This document shows positions 12,566-23,944 of a DNA stretch of 64,000 bases, piece by piece (position 1 is the stretch's first letter; every line of letters begins with the position of its first letter). Below the pieces are notes generated by a model. It worked only from the letters and a program-made list of their open reading frames with translations. It was not told the origin of the DNA and did no database searches. The stretch comes from Cristatella mucedo (Eukaryota > Bryozoa > Phylactolaemata > Cristatellidae), in the NCBI GenBank assembly GCA_009760855.2, contig WPIO01000009.1, forward strand, positions 7,291,001 to 7,355,000, in the 5' to 3' direction. Both the position numbers and the translations under genes were made by a program.

Positions 12566-13200
12566 CAGCTGAAGAAAACGGCGCTACCTGATTGCTGATT
12601 GTGCGGCGAGCACTTCGTCGGTGCGTCCGACGTGAGCTGATGCGAGATTAATGGCGTGCAGCTGCGACGATTTTTGGTGCACAACGGACACTGTAAGGTG
12701 CACAAGCTCCAGCTCAAGCCCCGGCTACGACATGAAGCACTGATATCGTCGTCAATGTCGCCCTCTTTTTCGAATTCTTCGGCAACATTGTGAAAGTGGC
12801 GACCGGTTCTTTTAGGCGCACTGACCATCAGCGAAGCGAACAAAAGAGATCGTTTCGCATTTGATCAGCGAACTGCAGGTCGAGACCTCAGGCCTGGACC
12901 CGAACCAGACGATGGCGCTTATGAGCCCTGCACATAAGCGCTGGTCGTCACTTTGGCAAGCGCTAAATCATGTAATCTACATATTTGTTGCTACCTTTGA
13001 GGCCATCGAGCACTTCGAAGAGAACAGTTGCACGGCTGAGCGGAGATCAAGGCAAAATTCCTCCTTGACCTCGTGCTTTCATTCATTGATCTCGGTCGTT
13101 CGCCCCGCTCAGTTGCAGACGGAGATGCAAAAGGTTGGTAATGATGACCTATTGACTAAACTGCTAAGGTTCTAATTTCTTCATGAAATCGAGGTGCCCG
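12566..13200 (+). pseudogene. THAP-like relic, copy 2
   Basis: Contains CGEHFVGASDVS (near 12610) followed by a stop, ISELQVETSGLDPNQTMALM (near 12865) and ATFEAIEHFEENS (near 12995). It aligns along its length with copy 1: CAGGTCGAGACCTCAGG against CAGGTTTGAGTTTCAGG, and GAGGCCATCGAGCAC against GAAGTCATGGAGCAC. The LINE-A relic ends just before it. Confidence 0.38.
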
Positions 13201-13769
13201 ACATTTCGGCCAGCTTCATCCGACCCCGTCGTCCTCGTCGAAATGAGCATACGAATACCAAAGAAAGCTTCTTGCATGCCGACTTATTATAACTAGCAAT
13301 TTACAAGATATAATCCGCATTGAAATTGCGGTTTGGCAAGGAGCCCAAGCAGATGCTCCGCCTGGCGGCCCCATCTTCCTTCATCAAGACTTATTTGAAA
13401 TCCATTTCGAAAGCATTGTAGAGCTTGCAAATAAATTCAACAAAATAGACTTTCCCTGATATGTAGCTAATCCCCTTAAGTAGTGACGTTGCCAGGATAT
13501 TGTTCACCCGCGGACGTACTGAACAGATGGCAGGCACCACCAACCAGCATTACGCACTCATTTGGGCGCCCCCTGAACCAGCGCCCCTGACCCGGCGCCC
13601 CGGACACAGGTCCGCTGCCCCCTTCATTATGTAACTGCTGTCGAGACATCAGCTCCACAACTTCCGAGGGGTAATAGATTCGGGCGTGTGGTACTGAAGA
13701 ACGTCGGAAAGCGTCCCGATCCTTCAGTCATACTGGCAGAGTCCAGAACAGACCGACCTGCGTCGTGCG

Positions 13770-14163
13770 ACCTTAAATCCTTTGGAGACCGTGCATTTAG
13801 TTCATATGCTCCCAAAGCCTGGAACTCCCTCCCGACCTGCGTCAGAACATCCCCTGACCTGACCACATTTAAAAGGAACCTAAAAACACACCTATTTAGG
13901 ACAGCATTTAGTGGGTCCCTGCGATTTGTCCTTGATGTGCTTATGCGTGCTGACACTGTGCATGCTGCCACTAACCACATTTGCATGCTGACCCTGTGCA
14001 TGTCACCCCTAACCATATTATTCATTTCGTTTGTTTTTCAAGCATGATTTTACTTACCATTCAATTGCATTTCACTTTACAGAAAATGTAAAGCACCTAG
14101 AGAGAGATTAAGTTCTCTGAGGGCGCTTTATCAAGTGAATTATTATTGTTATTATTATTATTA
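13770..14163 (+). mobile_element. LINE-A 3' end, young copy
   Basis: Encodes LKSFGDRAFSSYAPKAWNSL, PTCVRTSPDLTTFKRNLKTH and LFRTAFSGS. The untranslated tail follows, with the hairpin AAAGCACC...GGGCGCTTT and a (ATT)n end. It is nearly identical to the - strand copy at 37606-38140, which suggests recent activity. Confidence 0.88.
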
Positions 14164-14402
14164 CTGATCAAGCTGATTCGACTTATTCCGACACTTTCAG
14201 CCAACCGCCAAGGTCGAGCGTGTGCTCAGCTCAGTAAAACCTATCAAGACGACGCTGAGTACGAACTACCTCAAATGACGCCTTGTAGTTGTAGCTTGAG
14301 ACAGAAACGGCCGCGATGATGACAAATGATGATGTCGTCACATACTTCAACTACTGCAAAGTAGCCGCTCTTGCTTGAATAAATAACTAACGATTTGCCA
14401 AA

Positions 14403-17400
14403 ATAGTAATAATAACAATACATGTGTACAGCGCCTTCAGGGCGTCTTAGAATCTCTTCATAGGCACTTTGCAGATGCTGTGTAGAAAGCATTATCAAAT
14501 GATTTTTGGTAACATCCGCAAGCAGCAGGCACATTGTAAGGGGGTACATGCACGCGAAGGACGAATCACGAAAACCCACTAAATGCTGTAATAAACAGGT
14601 GTGTTTTAAGCTTCTTTTTGAACGTCGTCATGTCAGGGGACATTTTGACGTGCGTCGTTAGTGAGCTCCAGGCTTTGGAGCATACGAACTAAAGGCACGG
14701 TCTCCAAATGTTGCGAAGTTCATATGAGGTATGGCTAAGCGATTCAAGTCAGCACAGCGGGTGGCACGATGATTAGCCTGGTGGGGAGTAATTCTGATTG
14801 ATAGCCTTGAGACAGGGAGTGAAGGGACCTAAAAGTAAGTGGCAGACCTTGGTCGACTCGCTGCTTGATTTGGACCTAGTGCAGGTCGGCGAGAAGTGGT
14901 GTGATTTGACCACGCGATGCTCACGACAGACTAGCCTAGCAGCAGAATTTTGCACCGACTATAAGCGCCTGATTGCACACGCCGTTTCACCAGCAAACAG
15001 TGAGTTACAGAAGTCGAGACGGGATGTCACAAATGCATAAACCCGGTCTAGTGTAGTATTACTGTCTAAGAAAGCACGAATTTATTTTAGCGTGGTTATG
15101 CAGTTGAAAGAAGGCAGACTTGACGTGGGAGCTGATGTAGTCGTCTAATGAAAGGTCATTTTGGAACATGACACCTAGATGTCGTGCAGATTCAATGAGA
15201 GATATGCTTGCAGAGCCACTTATTTGCGCTACATTTTCTAGTTTCTGAATGACATTGGTCTTGTCTTCATTCAATTTTAGAAAGTTCGCAGACATCCACG
15301 TGTGGATGTCATCAATACATGCACCAAGGATTTGTAGAGAACTCGGCGTGCTGGAGGGCTGGGAGGGATCAAAGCAAAAGTACAACTGAGTTTCATCTGT
15401 GTAGAAGTGAAAGCCTAGATGGTGCTTGACGATCACATTGGCAATCACATCTGCTAGAGGAAGAGTATAACCTTGGAAAAGAAACGTACCGAGCACAGAG
15501 CCCTGAGGTACCCCGTACTTAAGTGACTCCTTGGATGATCTTTGTCCGTTCACATCAATATTGTGGAGTCTTCCACTAAGGAAAGGCACTCGAACCATTG
15601 CAGTGCAGTGTCAGTGATGCCCAAGGCGTGCTGCGAGACGCTCAATAAGGACTTCGTGACCTATCGTATTGAAAGCTTCCGAAAGATCGAGCAGAACAAA
15701 CAGAGAGACTTTACCTAAGTCTGCATTCTTGAGAAGATACACCATAAGCAATGCTAACTCTGTGGAGGAATTATCTCTAAACTTAGACTGAAACTTGCTT
15801 GATTTTTGAGGTCTCAAATAGGGGTACAGTTGGTCTGTCATAACTCATTCCAGTTAGGGATTCTGAAAAAGTCTTTTTTGAAAAACAGCTATTTTCTGTT
15901 TTCAATTTTCAAAAACAGCTGTTAACAGCTGTTTTTACTACTTTTTCCATTGTTTTCACTTATTTTACAGTGAATAGCTTATTTTATGATGAACAACGGT
16001 TTATTATATATATATTTCGTGATGAGTTATAAATAAATACATTTTCCTTCCTATAACAATTTTTCAAGAATACAAGTGCATTAAGCGACTTTACTGAGAG
16101 ATGCAATCTTAATTTTGTACATAAATTACTACAGACTTAAAATACTCTTTCAACGTCTGTTAATTTTTAATGTTGGTTTAATGGCTGAAATTGTGGTGTG
16201 CAATTTCTGAGGATTTTTAGTGCACTGTCCAGAGTTCCTGAAGAGCGTGAATTTTGGACTTGGGCCATTTGAAACTGTCTAGCATCTCCGATGCAATTGA
16301 TGATCCATCTGTTTAAAGCAACAAATTCAATTCATCTTGAAAAGATAATTTCGCACTTTCAGCATCATTTGACTACTGTTCGACGACAACTTCTACATCT
16401 CTGACTCCAAATAGACGAGACGCTAGATTTCAAGAGAAATTTATTGTAGTTTTTGACGGAAATACAGATGTATCTTTGAGACTGCACACGGGGTTCGTAA
16501 CATTCTTTTCCAATTGCTCTCCAACGCAACACTTCAAATTCTCCATGAATTTTCTACTAGTGTCATTATTCAGATTAGAGAGATTGTTGAACGTGAATCT
16601 AAAGTATTTCTGCACTCATAAACGTCGCGTGTTCTCGACTTGGATTCTCAACAGCAAGTTGTATAGGTTCATTGCCTTCGAATGAGTTTTGAGAGTGTCA
16701 AAAATCCAATGTCTCAATTATTTTCCGTTCCTTGAATTCTGTTAGTGTCTCGTGGACTGCGACTTCTGTCTTTACTAGCGGCTCATATATCGTTGGGATG
16801 GAGTTCCAGGGCAAATTCACTTAAAAATGCAGTTAAATATCGCGTCCTAACTCAGCTTTTACTTTGGATTGAAGACATTATTTTTTAATTTGACTCTTTT
16901 TTATTAATATGACAAGATTGCGTGATTTCGCGAGCAGATCGTGGCAATTGAGGTCTCCTTCTGATGTATCATAGCTGATCACTTCCAAGTCCGTACCTGC
17001 TTCAAAATTGCCCATTTCATCAATAGCGTCATTGTTCAGGTTTAAATCGTCCATGTCAGTACTCGTATTTTACAATGTGTCATATACTTCAATGTACAGA
17101 ACATGGTTTAAGCAGAACTGTCCGATGATGATGACATTGATGTGGCTAATGCACTTCTTATTTACTGCAGCGCCGCGATGAGCAGACCCCACCAAATCCT
17201 TCTCCGTCGTTATTCCAAAAACGCTCAAATCCTGTTTCATCGATTCGACCATATCGAGAGCAATTCACGGATCAACTACGCGAATAAGACCCGTCTTGAT
17301 TTTTGTTTTATCGCCGCTACCATGAATGTTGACTCCAAAGAATCGACGTCCTCTCACGGTTGTGCATTCATCCACAGTCACGCTAAACTTTACTCCCCCT

Positions 17401-18780
17401 CATGAGTTTTTTCTTGATGTCGGCAATCGTTTTGCTTCTGTAGTCTTCATAATCATCATGTACAAGCTTCATCATATCGCTTTCATTCGCTGGAAGTTTG
17501 GATCCATTGCGTGAGATTGATTGTCATATGTATGTTTCTATCATTATTAATCATTATTCATCATTATTAATTCCATCAGAAGCAGGATCGGCAATAATCT
17601 CCTGCAGACTCTCTCGCCCCAGGAAATCGGCCATCGTTTTTGTTCTCTTATTTTTCACGGACTCTTCCTTGGATGTGGACTCTCGAGCAGTTTTAAAAAA
17701 ATCAATTCGTCTATTTTCAGATGTTTCCTCAATGTTTTCGTTTGGTTTCCAAAACATTTGATGATTTTATTGCATCATCAACATTGACCTTCAACTCTTC
17801 TGTAATTGGATTCTTTTGTTTTGCGGCATATTCCCAAACTGAGACACCGCTGAAAAGAACATCAAGATTTGTTGATGCCATGAGATCAATTTATTGAATA
17901 TTCTGATTAGTTTTAGCAAAATTGTACTTTCATTTTAGACTTTGGCCAATTTGATAAAATTTTCCCTAACAAATAACTAACTCACTCAAAAGATATTTTA
18001 TAAATTTGTTTTCCATTACATATTTTGTATCCATAATGAATTTTGGAGCTTCATTGTATTATCTTCTTTTTTAAATAATCGTTAGAAACGGTACAACTGT
18101 TAGGAAAAAGCTGCTTAATTGTTTTTATTTTGGGCAAAAACAGCTGTTTTATTGTTACTGTTAAACAGTTACCAGCAGTCTTAGTTGCAGCGTCTTTGAT
18201 AGGAACGAGAGAATGAAGACTGGGCGGAAGCTGGTTAAGTAAGTACTCTTCGCCTAGCGTTTTTTTCTTAATTATTGGCCTAACAAAAGCCTTTTGAAGG
18301 GTGCAGGGACATGACCTGAGGCTAAGGAGATATTTATTATGTTAGTTATGCATGGCAGCATCAGATCTAAGTACCGTAGGCATAGGACTGCGGGATTAGG
18401 GTCTAGAGGACTAGTAGTCTTCTTTGAGTGAGAGATGAATTTCAAGATAGGATTATTTGTGGCTTCCTTGCCTGTAAACATCCAGGTGGTGTACGGAATC
18501 GGAAAACAAGAGTTCTGTATTGATTTAATAAAGGAATAGTAGTCCAGAGAGATCGCTGCAATCTTAGGGGTGGACTCTCTCTGACCTTGTCTATCTTGCT
18601 GGCAAAGAAGCTAGAGAATCGATCGGCTAGGTTACCGCAGGGATCACTAGTTAAGGAGACAGCCTGAGAGCGGTCAAGGAGATAATTGATGTTAGACATG
18701 AGCATTTTTTGATCGTGCATCTGCGATTCAACAAACGCAATATACATCTGTAAATATATTACTCAAGTCATCACCGGCAG
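14403..18780 (-). mobile_element. LINE-A retrotransposon (CR1/L2-like), most complete copy, interrupted
   Basis: On the - strand, the linker region with DPCGNLADRFSSFFASKID (near 18650) leads to a reverse transcriptase. Recognisable blocks are FQSKFRDNSSTELALLM and LDLSEAFNTIGHEVL (15650-15800), YGVPQGSVLG (near 15505), FYTDETQLYF in place of the FADDTQLY catalytic box (near 15395), and FLKLNEDKT. The 3' part reads SRLDFCNSL and then the conserved tail region. The 3' end is (ATT)n-like at 14403. A hAT-like element splits it between about 15850 and 18185, a frameshift lies near 15605, and the catalytic Asp pair is altered to TDE, so this copy is dead. Confidence 0.88.
15850..18185 (-). mobile_element. 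hAT-like DNA transposon inserted in LINE-A
   Basis: This AT-rich block interrupts LINE-A. On the - strand an ATG near 17881 opens MASTNLDVLFSGVSVWEYAA, resembling the SxVWEYF start of a BED zinc finger but without its cysteines. Further on are TMADFLGRESLQ (near 17610), GAAVNKKC and FCLNHVLYIEV (17070-17170), which resemble the DGA..N and C..H blocks of hAT transposases. Frames are broken repeatedly. Both ends are rich in AAAAACAGCTGTT and its complement (15895-15935 and 18134-18160), consistent with terminal inverted repeats. I could not fix the exact ends or the target duplication. Confidence 0.62.
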
Positions 18781-19808
18781 GACTAGCCCCTACCTCGAAA
18801 TCCTGGCTTCGCCACTGGACGTACAGGCGTACTTCAAGAGTTTATTCAATTTCAATACAGTTTTCAATTTTGACTATGAAAGTGCATTTGGTCGTTCAAA
18901 TTTTTTTTATGCGAAAGTTTCGCGGGATCTTCTCATTGATCAGCGCCGCCTAGGGAATCAGCAGAAACTTTCATCTGCGGAATGTACAGTACGTGCGAGT
19001 ACATTACATTCAAAATTGCATGCATCGGTTAATGCGTGCGTGCGTGCGTGCGAGCGAGCGCGCGCGTGCGCGCGTTTGCTCGCGCGGCCTATGTGTAAGT
19101 GCTTTAGTGTGCACGATTAAGGGAGTGTGCGTGTGCGTGTGCGTGAACATGTATTCGCGCGAGCTCGCCTTCACAATGTGGAAATAGCACAACACTTATT
19201 AAATACCGAAATGCTGAAAAATACTATGAAAAAGGATTCATTCATGCCTAGACTGTAAACCCCGGCAACCTACAAGAAGGGAGGCTAGCGATTTGGCCTC
19301 ACAATTTCTACTAAGCCCGTATTTCTACGCACACACCTGCTGTATCTTAGCTATTACTATCCCCTCTTTTAGGACGAAAGCGTTAGATTTTCGGACTCGC
19401 CTCGATAAATTATTTTTCCCCGGGCGTTTGCGCGAGTTGCATGCTTCGTAGCATGCTAAAGAGAGCGCTTTATATGCTGCGGCTATAATGATTCGACGCT
19501 TGATATACTGGTGAGCAGAAGCTTTTACGAGGCGGCGGCGGCGTGAAGCAGAATGTGCAACGCGAACGAAGTGGTCACGGTAGCGTCCTACGATGCACCG
19601 TCCCTGATCCTTACTATTACTGATTTCGAGATCAATCCATCATATGAGGCTTGGACGCTGGGTATCTACGCCTTCTGCGGTTGGGCGGATTAAAAGGTCG
19701 TCGAACGCCGCGGTCAGTAAAGGTGGTAAGATGTAAAGGTGCTAAGCAGTTCAGGCCGTTCAGTGGCGTGAGAAGCTCGACTCGCAGGATTACATCTGCG
19801 GACGAGTT

Positions 19809-19885
19809 TGTGGGCGCTGCTAGTCACGTGAGTGCAGCTAGTCGCGTTAGTGCAGCTAGTCTCGCAGGTGTAGCTAGTCACGCAC
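19809..19885. repeat. 18-bp short tandem array, about 4 copies
   Basis: Units of GTGCAGCTAGTCGCGTTA type with variation. No gene association. The surrounding 18800-20430 shows nothing else assignable except a purine-pyrimidine alternating GYGC tract at 19030-19085. Confidence 0.7.
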
Positions 19886-20449
19886 TGGCTCTTGTCTGAT
19901 CTCAAGTAAATGTGGCGCTCGCGAGCATGTGAGCGCTGTTCGAAATCGCGATTTCGCATCGTATGTACGACCGCCGCTGAACTCGCCACTAGCAGCGCTT
20001 CCGTGAGCTTATTTCTACCAACTTAATGGCTCGAACGTATTTATTACCAATTCCCGCGTTGTTGACCGAGCGGGGAAACGCGCGCTGCCCCTTGCGGCTG
20101 CTTGAGGACAGCGGAATGTGGGCATTTGGGGTGCTTGCCTGCGACGCCTCCACCGGTACGCTGGACTACCTGTTTGCGTTCGCCTTGCTCCAATTAAAGC
20201 AGCCTGTACAGGATCCTACTCTAATAATGATGAGGATAATAATAACAATAAATTTGTGTAGAGCCATCTGTAAAATTCCTTGCCAATCGAGAAGCCAAGA
20301 GCTCGCTGAAAGGTAGCCGAACATTATCGGACTTTCTTAACCTTGACCTTGCATAAGTAGCCCCAAACGGCGATGCTCGTAGCCCGCTTCAAGATTGGGA
20401 CCACAGCCCGGCTGCCCTGTGCTAAAATTCTTCCGACGGGGTGCCTGCA

Positions 20450-20656
20450 GGCATGCACGCGGGATTACGCTTGGTGACACTGCGCATGCTGTCACTAACC
20501 AAATTTGCATGCTGGCCCAGTGCATGTCACCTTAACACGCATGTTATGCTTGTTGTCATTGAGCATGCAACCACTAACCATTCGATCGTGCTTCCTTTGC
20601 AGCAAATGCTAAGGGCCTAGAAAGATGTAGAGTTCTCTGAAGGCGCTATATTAAAT

Positions 20657-20688
<32 letters not shown>

Positions 20689-20690
20689 CT
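20450..20690 (+). mobile_element. LINE-A 3' tail
   Basis: GACACTGCGCATGCTGTCAC, CATGTCACC, CTAGAAAGATGTAGAGTTCT, and GCGCTATATTAAATATATTATTATT. Confidence 0.8.
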
Positions 20691-21529
20691 CACTCGTACG
20701 TCGCTCTCTGGCGTATTCGTGGCAGTGAACGCGCCGACTACAGCTGTACATGGCCGGTAGTGCACTCTTCCTACTTTCTTTCTACCTATGTGCTTACTAT
20801 AAATTTTGGGACGTACGAACAGGCGGCAGGGCTTCCTGCTGCCTGCATACAAACTGAATCAACTGGATCAACTATCATGTGGAGCGAGGTTTGATTTGGG
20901 CATTAACAATCGCTTTTTAGCGCTTTTTTACTTGGGCGTTAAAAGATGGCCGGTATCACGACGAATAGCGAGTGCAACTATGCTAAGACCGTCATTATTT
21001 TGCTAAATCACGGTACGCATTGTTAGTCGTAGCTCGGCGTATCCCATGGACAGGGACATTCGCAGCGCGCCTCAACCAACGAAGCTAGCGGGCAGCCGTC
21101 GGCCTTCGTTTGCAGCGCAGGCGGGCCCCTTATGATAGCTTTGATTGGTCGCTGCGGTTACTGCGGGTCCAATAGTTTGAGCTAAGACAGTAGGCCCACG
21201 CTCTGCTGCTTCTGACGCGCTTCCTTGCTAGGACGGCCCTCCTGGTCCTGGTGACGTAAGCAGCAAACGGAAGAAAATAAGCATGTGCCTCTATGCAACC
21301 CAGTCTGTGGCGCGTTGGAGGGGCAGAGGCTGGCAGCTTGAGCTAAAGCCTCCGTAGAAGTCTAGCTGCAGGGGTGGCGCTAGGCAACCCCCAAGCACAG
21401 TTACAGCAGTTTAAGCCCTCCTCTTGCCAAAGATTGCCCCTAGCCACCCTCTTAAAGATCCCGTAGCATTTTTCCTCGTAGCTAAAAAGGGCTTAGCGGA
21501 TTTAACAGATTCATTTAGCGGCACAAGAC
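20691..21529. other. Unassigned stretch
   Basis: No gene, repeat family or RNA recognised, apart from SINE-2-like words near its right end. Confidence 0.3.
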
Positions 21530-21645
21530 CCTTCACGGCTACCACCGCCGCTTGCAGTGGCCGATAGAGGACAGCCCACAGCAGGACTCAAATCCGCGTC
21601 GTTAAGAGCGAGAAACTTACCTCCTGGGTTAAGACCTCACCCGGC
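21530..21645 (-). mobile_element. SINE-2, diverged
   Basis: The reverse strand has AGGAGGTAAG, GATTTGAGTCCTGCTGTGGG and CACTGCAAGCGGCGGTGGTA. Confidence 0.6.
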
Positions 21646-21999
21646 TTCCAGGAGGAGGCTATCAGGCAAACATAGGAGAGCGATTCTAAAGAGAGGGAGC
21701 TCTTAAAAGCTTTCGGGCGGTGCGCCTTCGGCGTACAAGCTCGAGATGTTATTGGGCCACAGAGAATCTGCCATTTCTTCTCAGACAAGCTAAAGAGGAC
21801 TACAGCTCGGCGTGCATTTCACGTCGCGCACGTACAGAGTCAGTCTCCTGATGGGACAGTCATTAGCTGTAGGGACTAGCCAAAGGGGGCTACTGAGGTG
21901 CTAAATTCCTTCAGACAAGTCTGAAGTGGCCGAGCGTGGCGGCCATAGTGGTTCGCTCCTTCCGGCTCTGTAATGTGCGGTCTCCTTGCTTCCGTCGCC

Positions 22000-22118
22000 C
22001 AAGAGAACTTGATCTCTATTCAGACGCTTCACATACGCCTCGGGGCTCGAGCCCACGACCTCAGTCAGACCTTGGTCGGGGCGAGCACCTTAACCGCTAG
22101 ACCAAACCAGCTCGGCCA
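22000..22118 (-). mobile_element. SINE-1, with A and B boxes
   Basis: The reverse strand starts GGTTTGGTCTAGCGGTTAAG (A box), then GGTCGTGGGCTCGAGCCC (B box). The tail is GAAGCGTCTGAATAGAGATC. It is the best-preserved head with the 34.5-kb copy. Confidence 0.8.
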
Positions 22119-22379
22119 AACCAGACCGTGAAGCCTGCCCTTGCTATTACTGTCTCATAGTACATCTCCCAGTCTAAGAAGAATACTAGACCTCATAGCG
22201 CCATATCCACTGCGATCCTTCTGAGATACCTATATTATACATTAGCACAATAACTAATACATTAACTATGTTCTTAGCCTCAGCTTTTACCAGGGGACAA
22301 CATCAGATCAACAATCATATCTGCCTACTTTTAGCTATGCAACATTGCAAAACATCGGGCGTATGTATTCTTATGATAA

Positions 22380-22690
22380 TCATAACATATCTCCTTGCTT
22401 GACCGCATTTAAAAAGAAGCTAAAAACACACATCTATTTTTCACAGCATATAGTCGGTCCCTTCATCTTTTATGTGCATATGCGTGCTGACACTGTGCAC
22501 GCTGCCACTAACGTTACTTGCATGCTGATCCTGTACATGTTACCCCTAACCATTTTATTCTTGCTGTTTATTGAGCATGCTGCCACTAACCATTCGGTCG
22601 TGCTTCTTTTTCAGAAAATTTAAGGCGCCTAGAAAGAGATTGAGTTCTCTAAATGGCGCTATATCAATTGTGTTATTATTATTATTATAA
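22380..22690 (+). mobile_element. LINE-A 3' tail
   Basis: TTGACCGCATTTAAAAAGA, GCTGACACTGTGCACGCTGC, and GGCGCCTAGAAAGAG...GGCGCTATATCAATTG followed by (TTA)n. Confidence 0.82.
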
Positions 22691-22786
22691 CATGTTTATA
22701 GTACCCTGAGTGAACCAAATCTCTCTGGGCACTTAATATATGCAATGTCATTATAAGCATATCAGTTGGTTAAAGATAATTTATGA

Positions 22787-22925
22787 GTTAAAGTCTGTTA
22801 GGTACCAAGTGCGGACCTAAAGCCACTTGGGCTTTGAGTGCGCCATCGAAAACTCTCCGGCCCAACACCCGCTTAGTCCTTGCGGCTTTTGTGGAGTTAC
22901 AGGCGGAAATACATATAATGCAAAG
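22787..22925 (+). mobile_element. LINE-B terminal fragment
   Basis: Contains TTGAGTGCGCCATCGAAAAC, CCCAACACCCGCTTAG and GTGGAGTTACAGGCGG, the LINE-B 3' end. Confidence 0.7.
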
Positions 22926-23129
22926 TCTCGGCACGCACACAAGAAACAATGCACACGAACGGAGCTAATATTTCGATGAACCTGTTTTAGGATATTTCTC
23001 AGATACGAATACCTGATCCATGCATTCGTGATGCCCCTCTAGAATTTGTTTGAAAAAAATGCAGACCGCCCTGCTTTAAAACAACAAGACACTCACAGTT
23101 AGTATAAAAACTCTGCCACGCCGTTACGG

Positions 23130-23800
23130 TGGTCTGTCGTGAACGTCGCTACACCTTGCTCCACTTCTCTCTGACCTGCACTGGCTCTCCATCAAGCGGT
23201 GCATCGACTCAAGCGCCTGTGACTCACTTTTGGTTCCTTCCATTCACTTGCTCTGGCTTTCTTTTCTAGATTCCTTACTCATCAGATCACTTCCCGCCGT
23301 ACCACCCGCTTCTCTTACTCTAGTCGGCCATCTTACTCTGAACCCCAAGGCCCGCCAAGGCTTAGCACTTTCACAAATAGCTGAACTGCGGCACCATGTT
23401 CAGCTTCCTCGTGCCCTCAGGTTCTCCATTGACAATCAACTAGCTTATGCATTCATACACCGACAGACCATTGTCAAAAGAAGCTTTTGCTCTGCAGGTT
23501 TCAAACTGTGGAGCTCACTTCAATTAAGCACAATTGTCACTTGATTACGTCTAGTATCATCCTGCTGCCGCCAGCGGCACAATATTGTCAGCCGTCCTGA
23601 GCAGCTACTTCCATGCTGCTCACTAACTCACCTGCTCTCCTGAATCGGCAATGCTTTCCACTTTCTCTTTGCTGTGTGAGACGAAGCCTGTTGGTTACCT
23701 CGTGCACAACAAAAGACACTTGGACTTTAAATGCGCTACGAAAACATTTCCTACGTTACATCCACTTGGTCCTTGTAGTTTTGTTAAATTTTTGACAGCC
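23130..23800 (+). mobile_element. LINE-B 3' fragment, inverted relative to 23945-25640
   Basis: Diverged + strand copy of the same 3' domain. Recognisable blocks are the LTLNPKARQGLALSQIAEL region, CSAGFKLWSSL, and the terminal CTTGGACTTTAAATGCG / TTACATCCACTTGGTCC stretch. With the next element it forms a tail-to-tail inverted pair about 150 bases apart. Confidence 0.75.
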
Positions 23801-23944
23801 CCATCCCTCTCCGACGATCTGCCGTTGAGCATAGTGGCTCGACCGAGCTAAAAGTCTCGAGCTCTCCTGGCCCCAACACTTCCAGCACTTTATGAGCCGA
23901 AACTACGCCAGCGGCCAAGCCCAGTCTACTAACCTTCTCCCCCT

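Noticed and set aside
15059-15598. Intact 179-codon reverse transcriptase gene
   Set aside because: It is one frame of a broken LINE-A; the catalytic box is altered and a frameshift and a transposon insertion lie upstream.
22000-22118. Functional tRNA gene
   Set aside because: A and B boxes are present, but the sequence runs on into the LINE-like SINE tail and does not fold as a complete cloverleaf; similar heads at 34.5 kb and elsewhere show it is a SINE.
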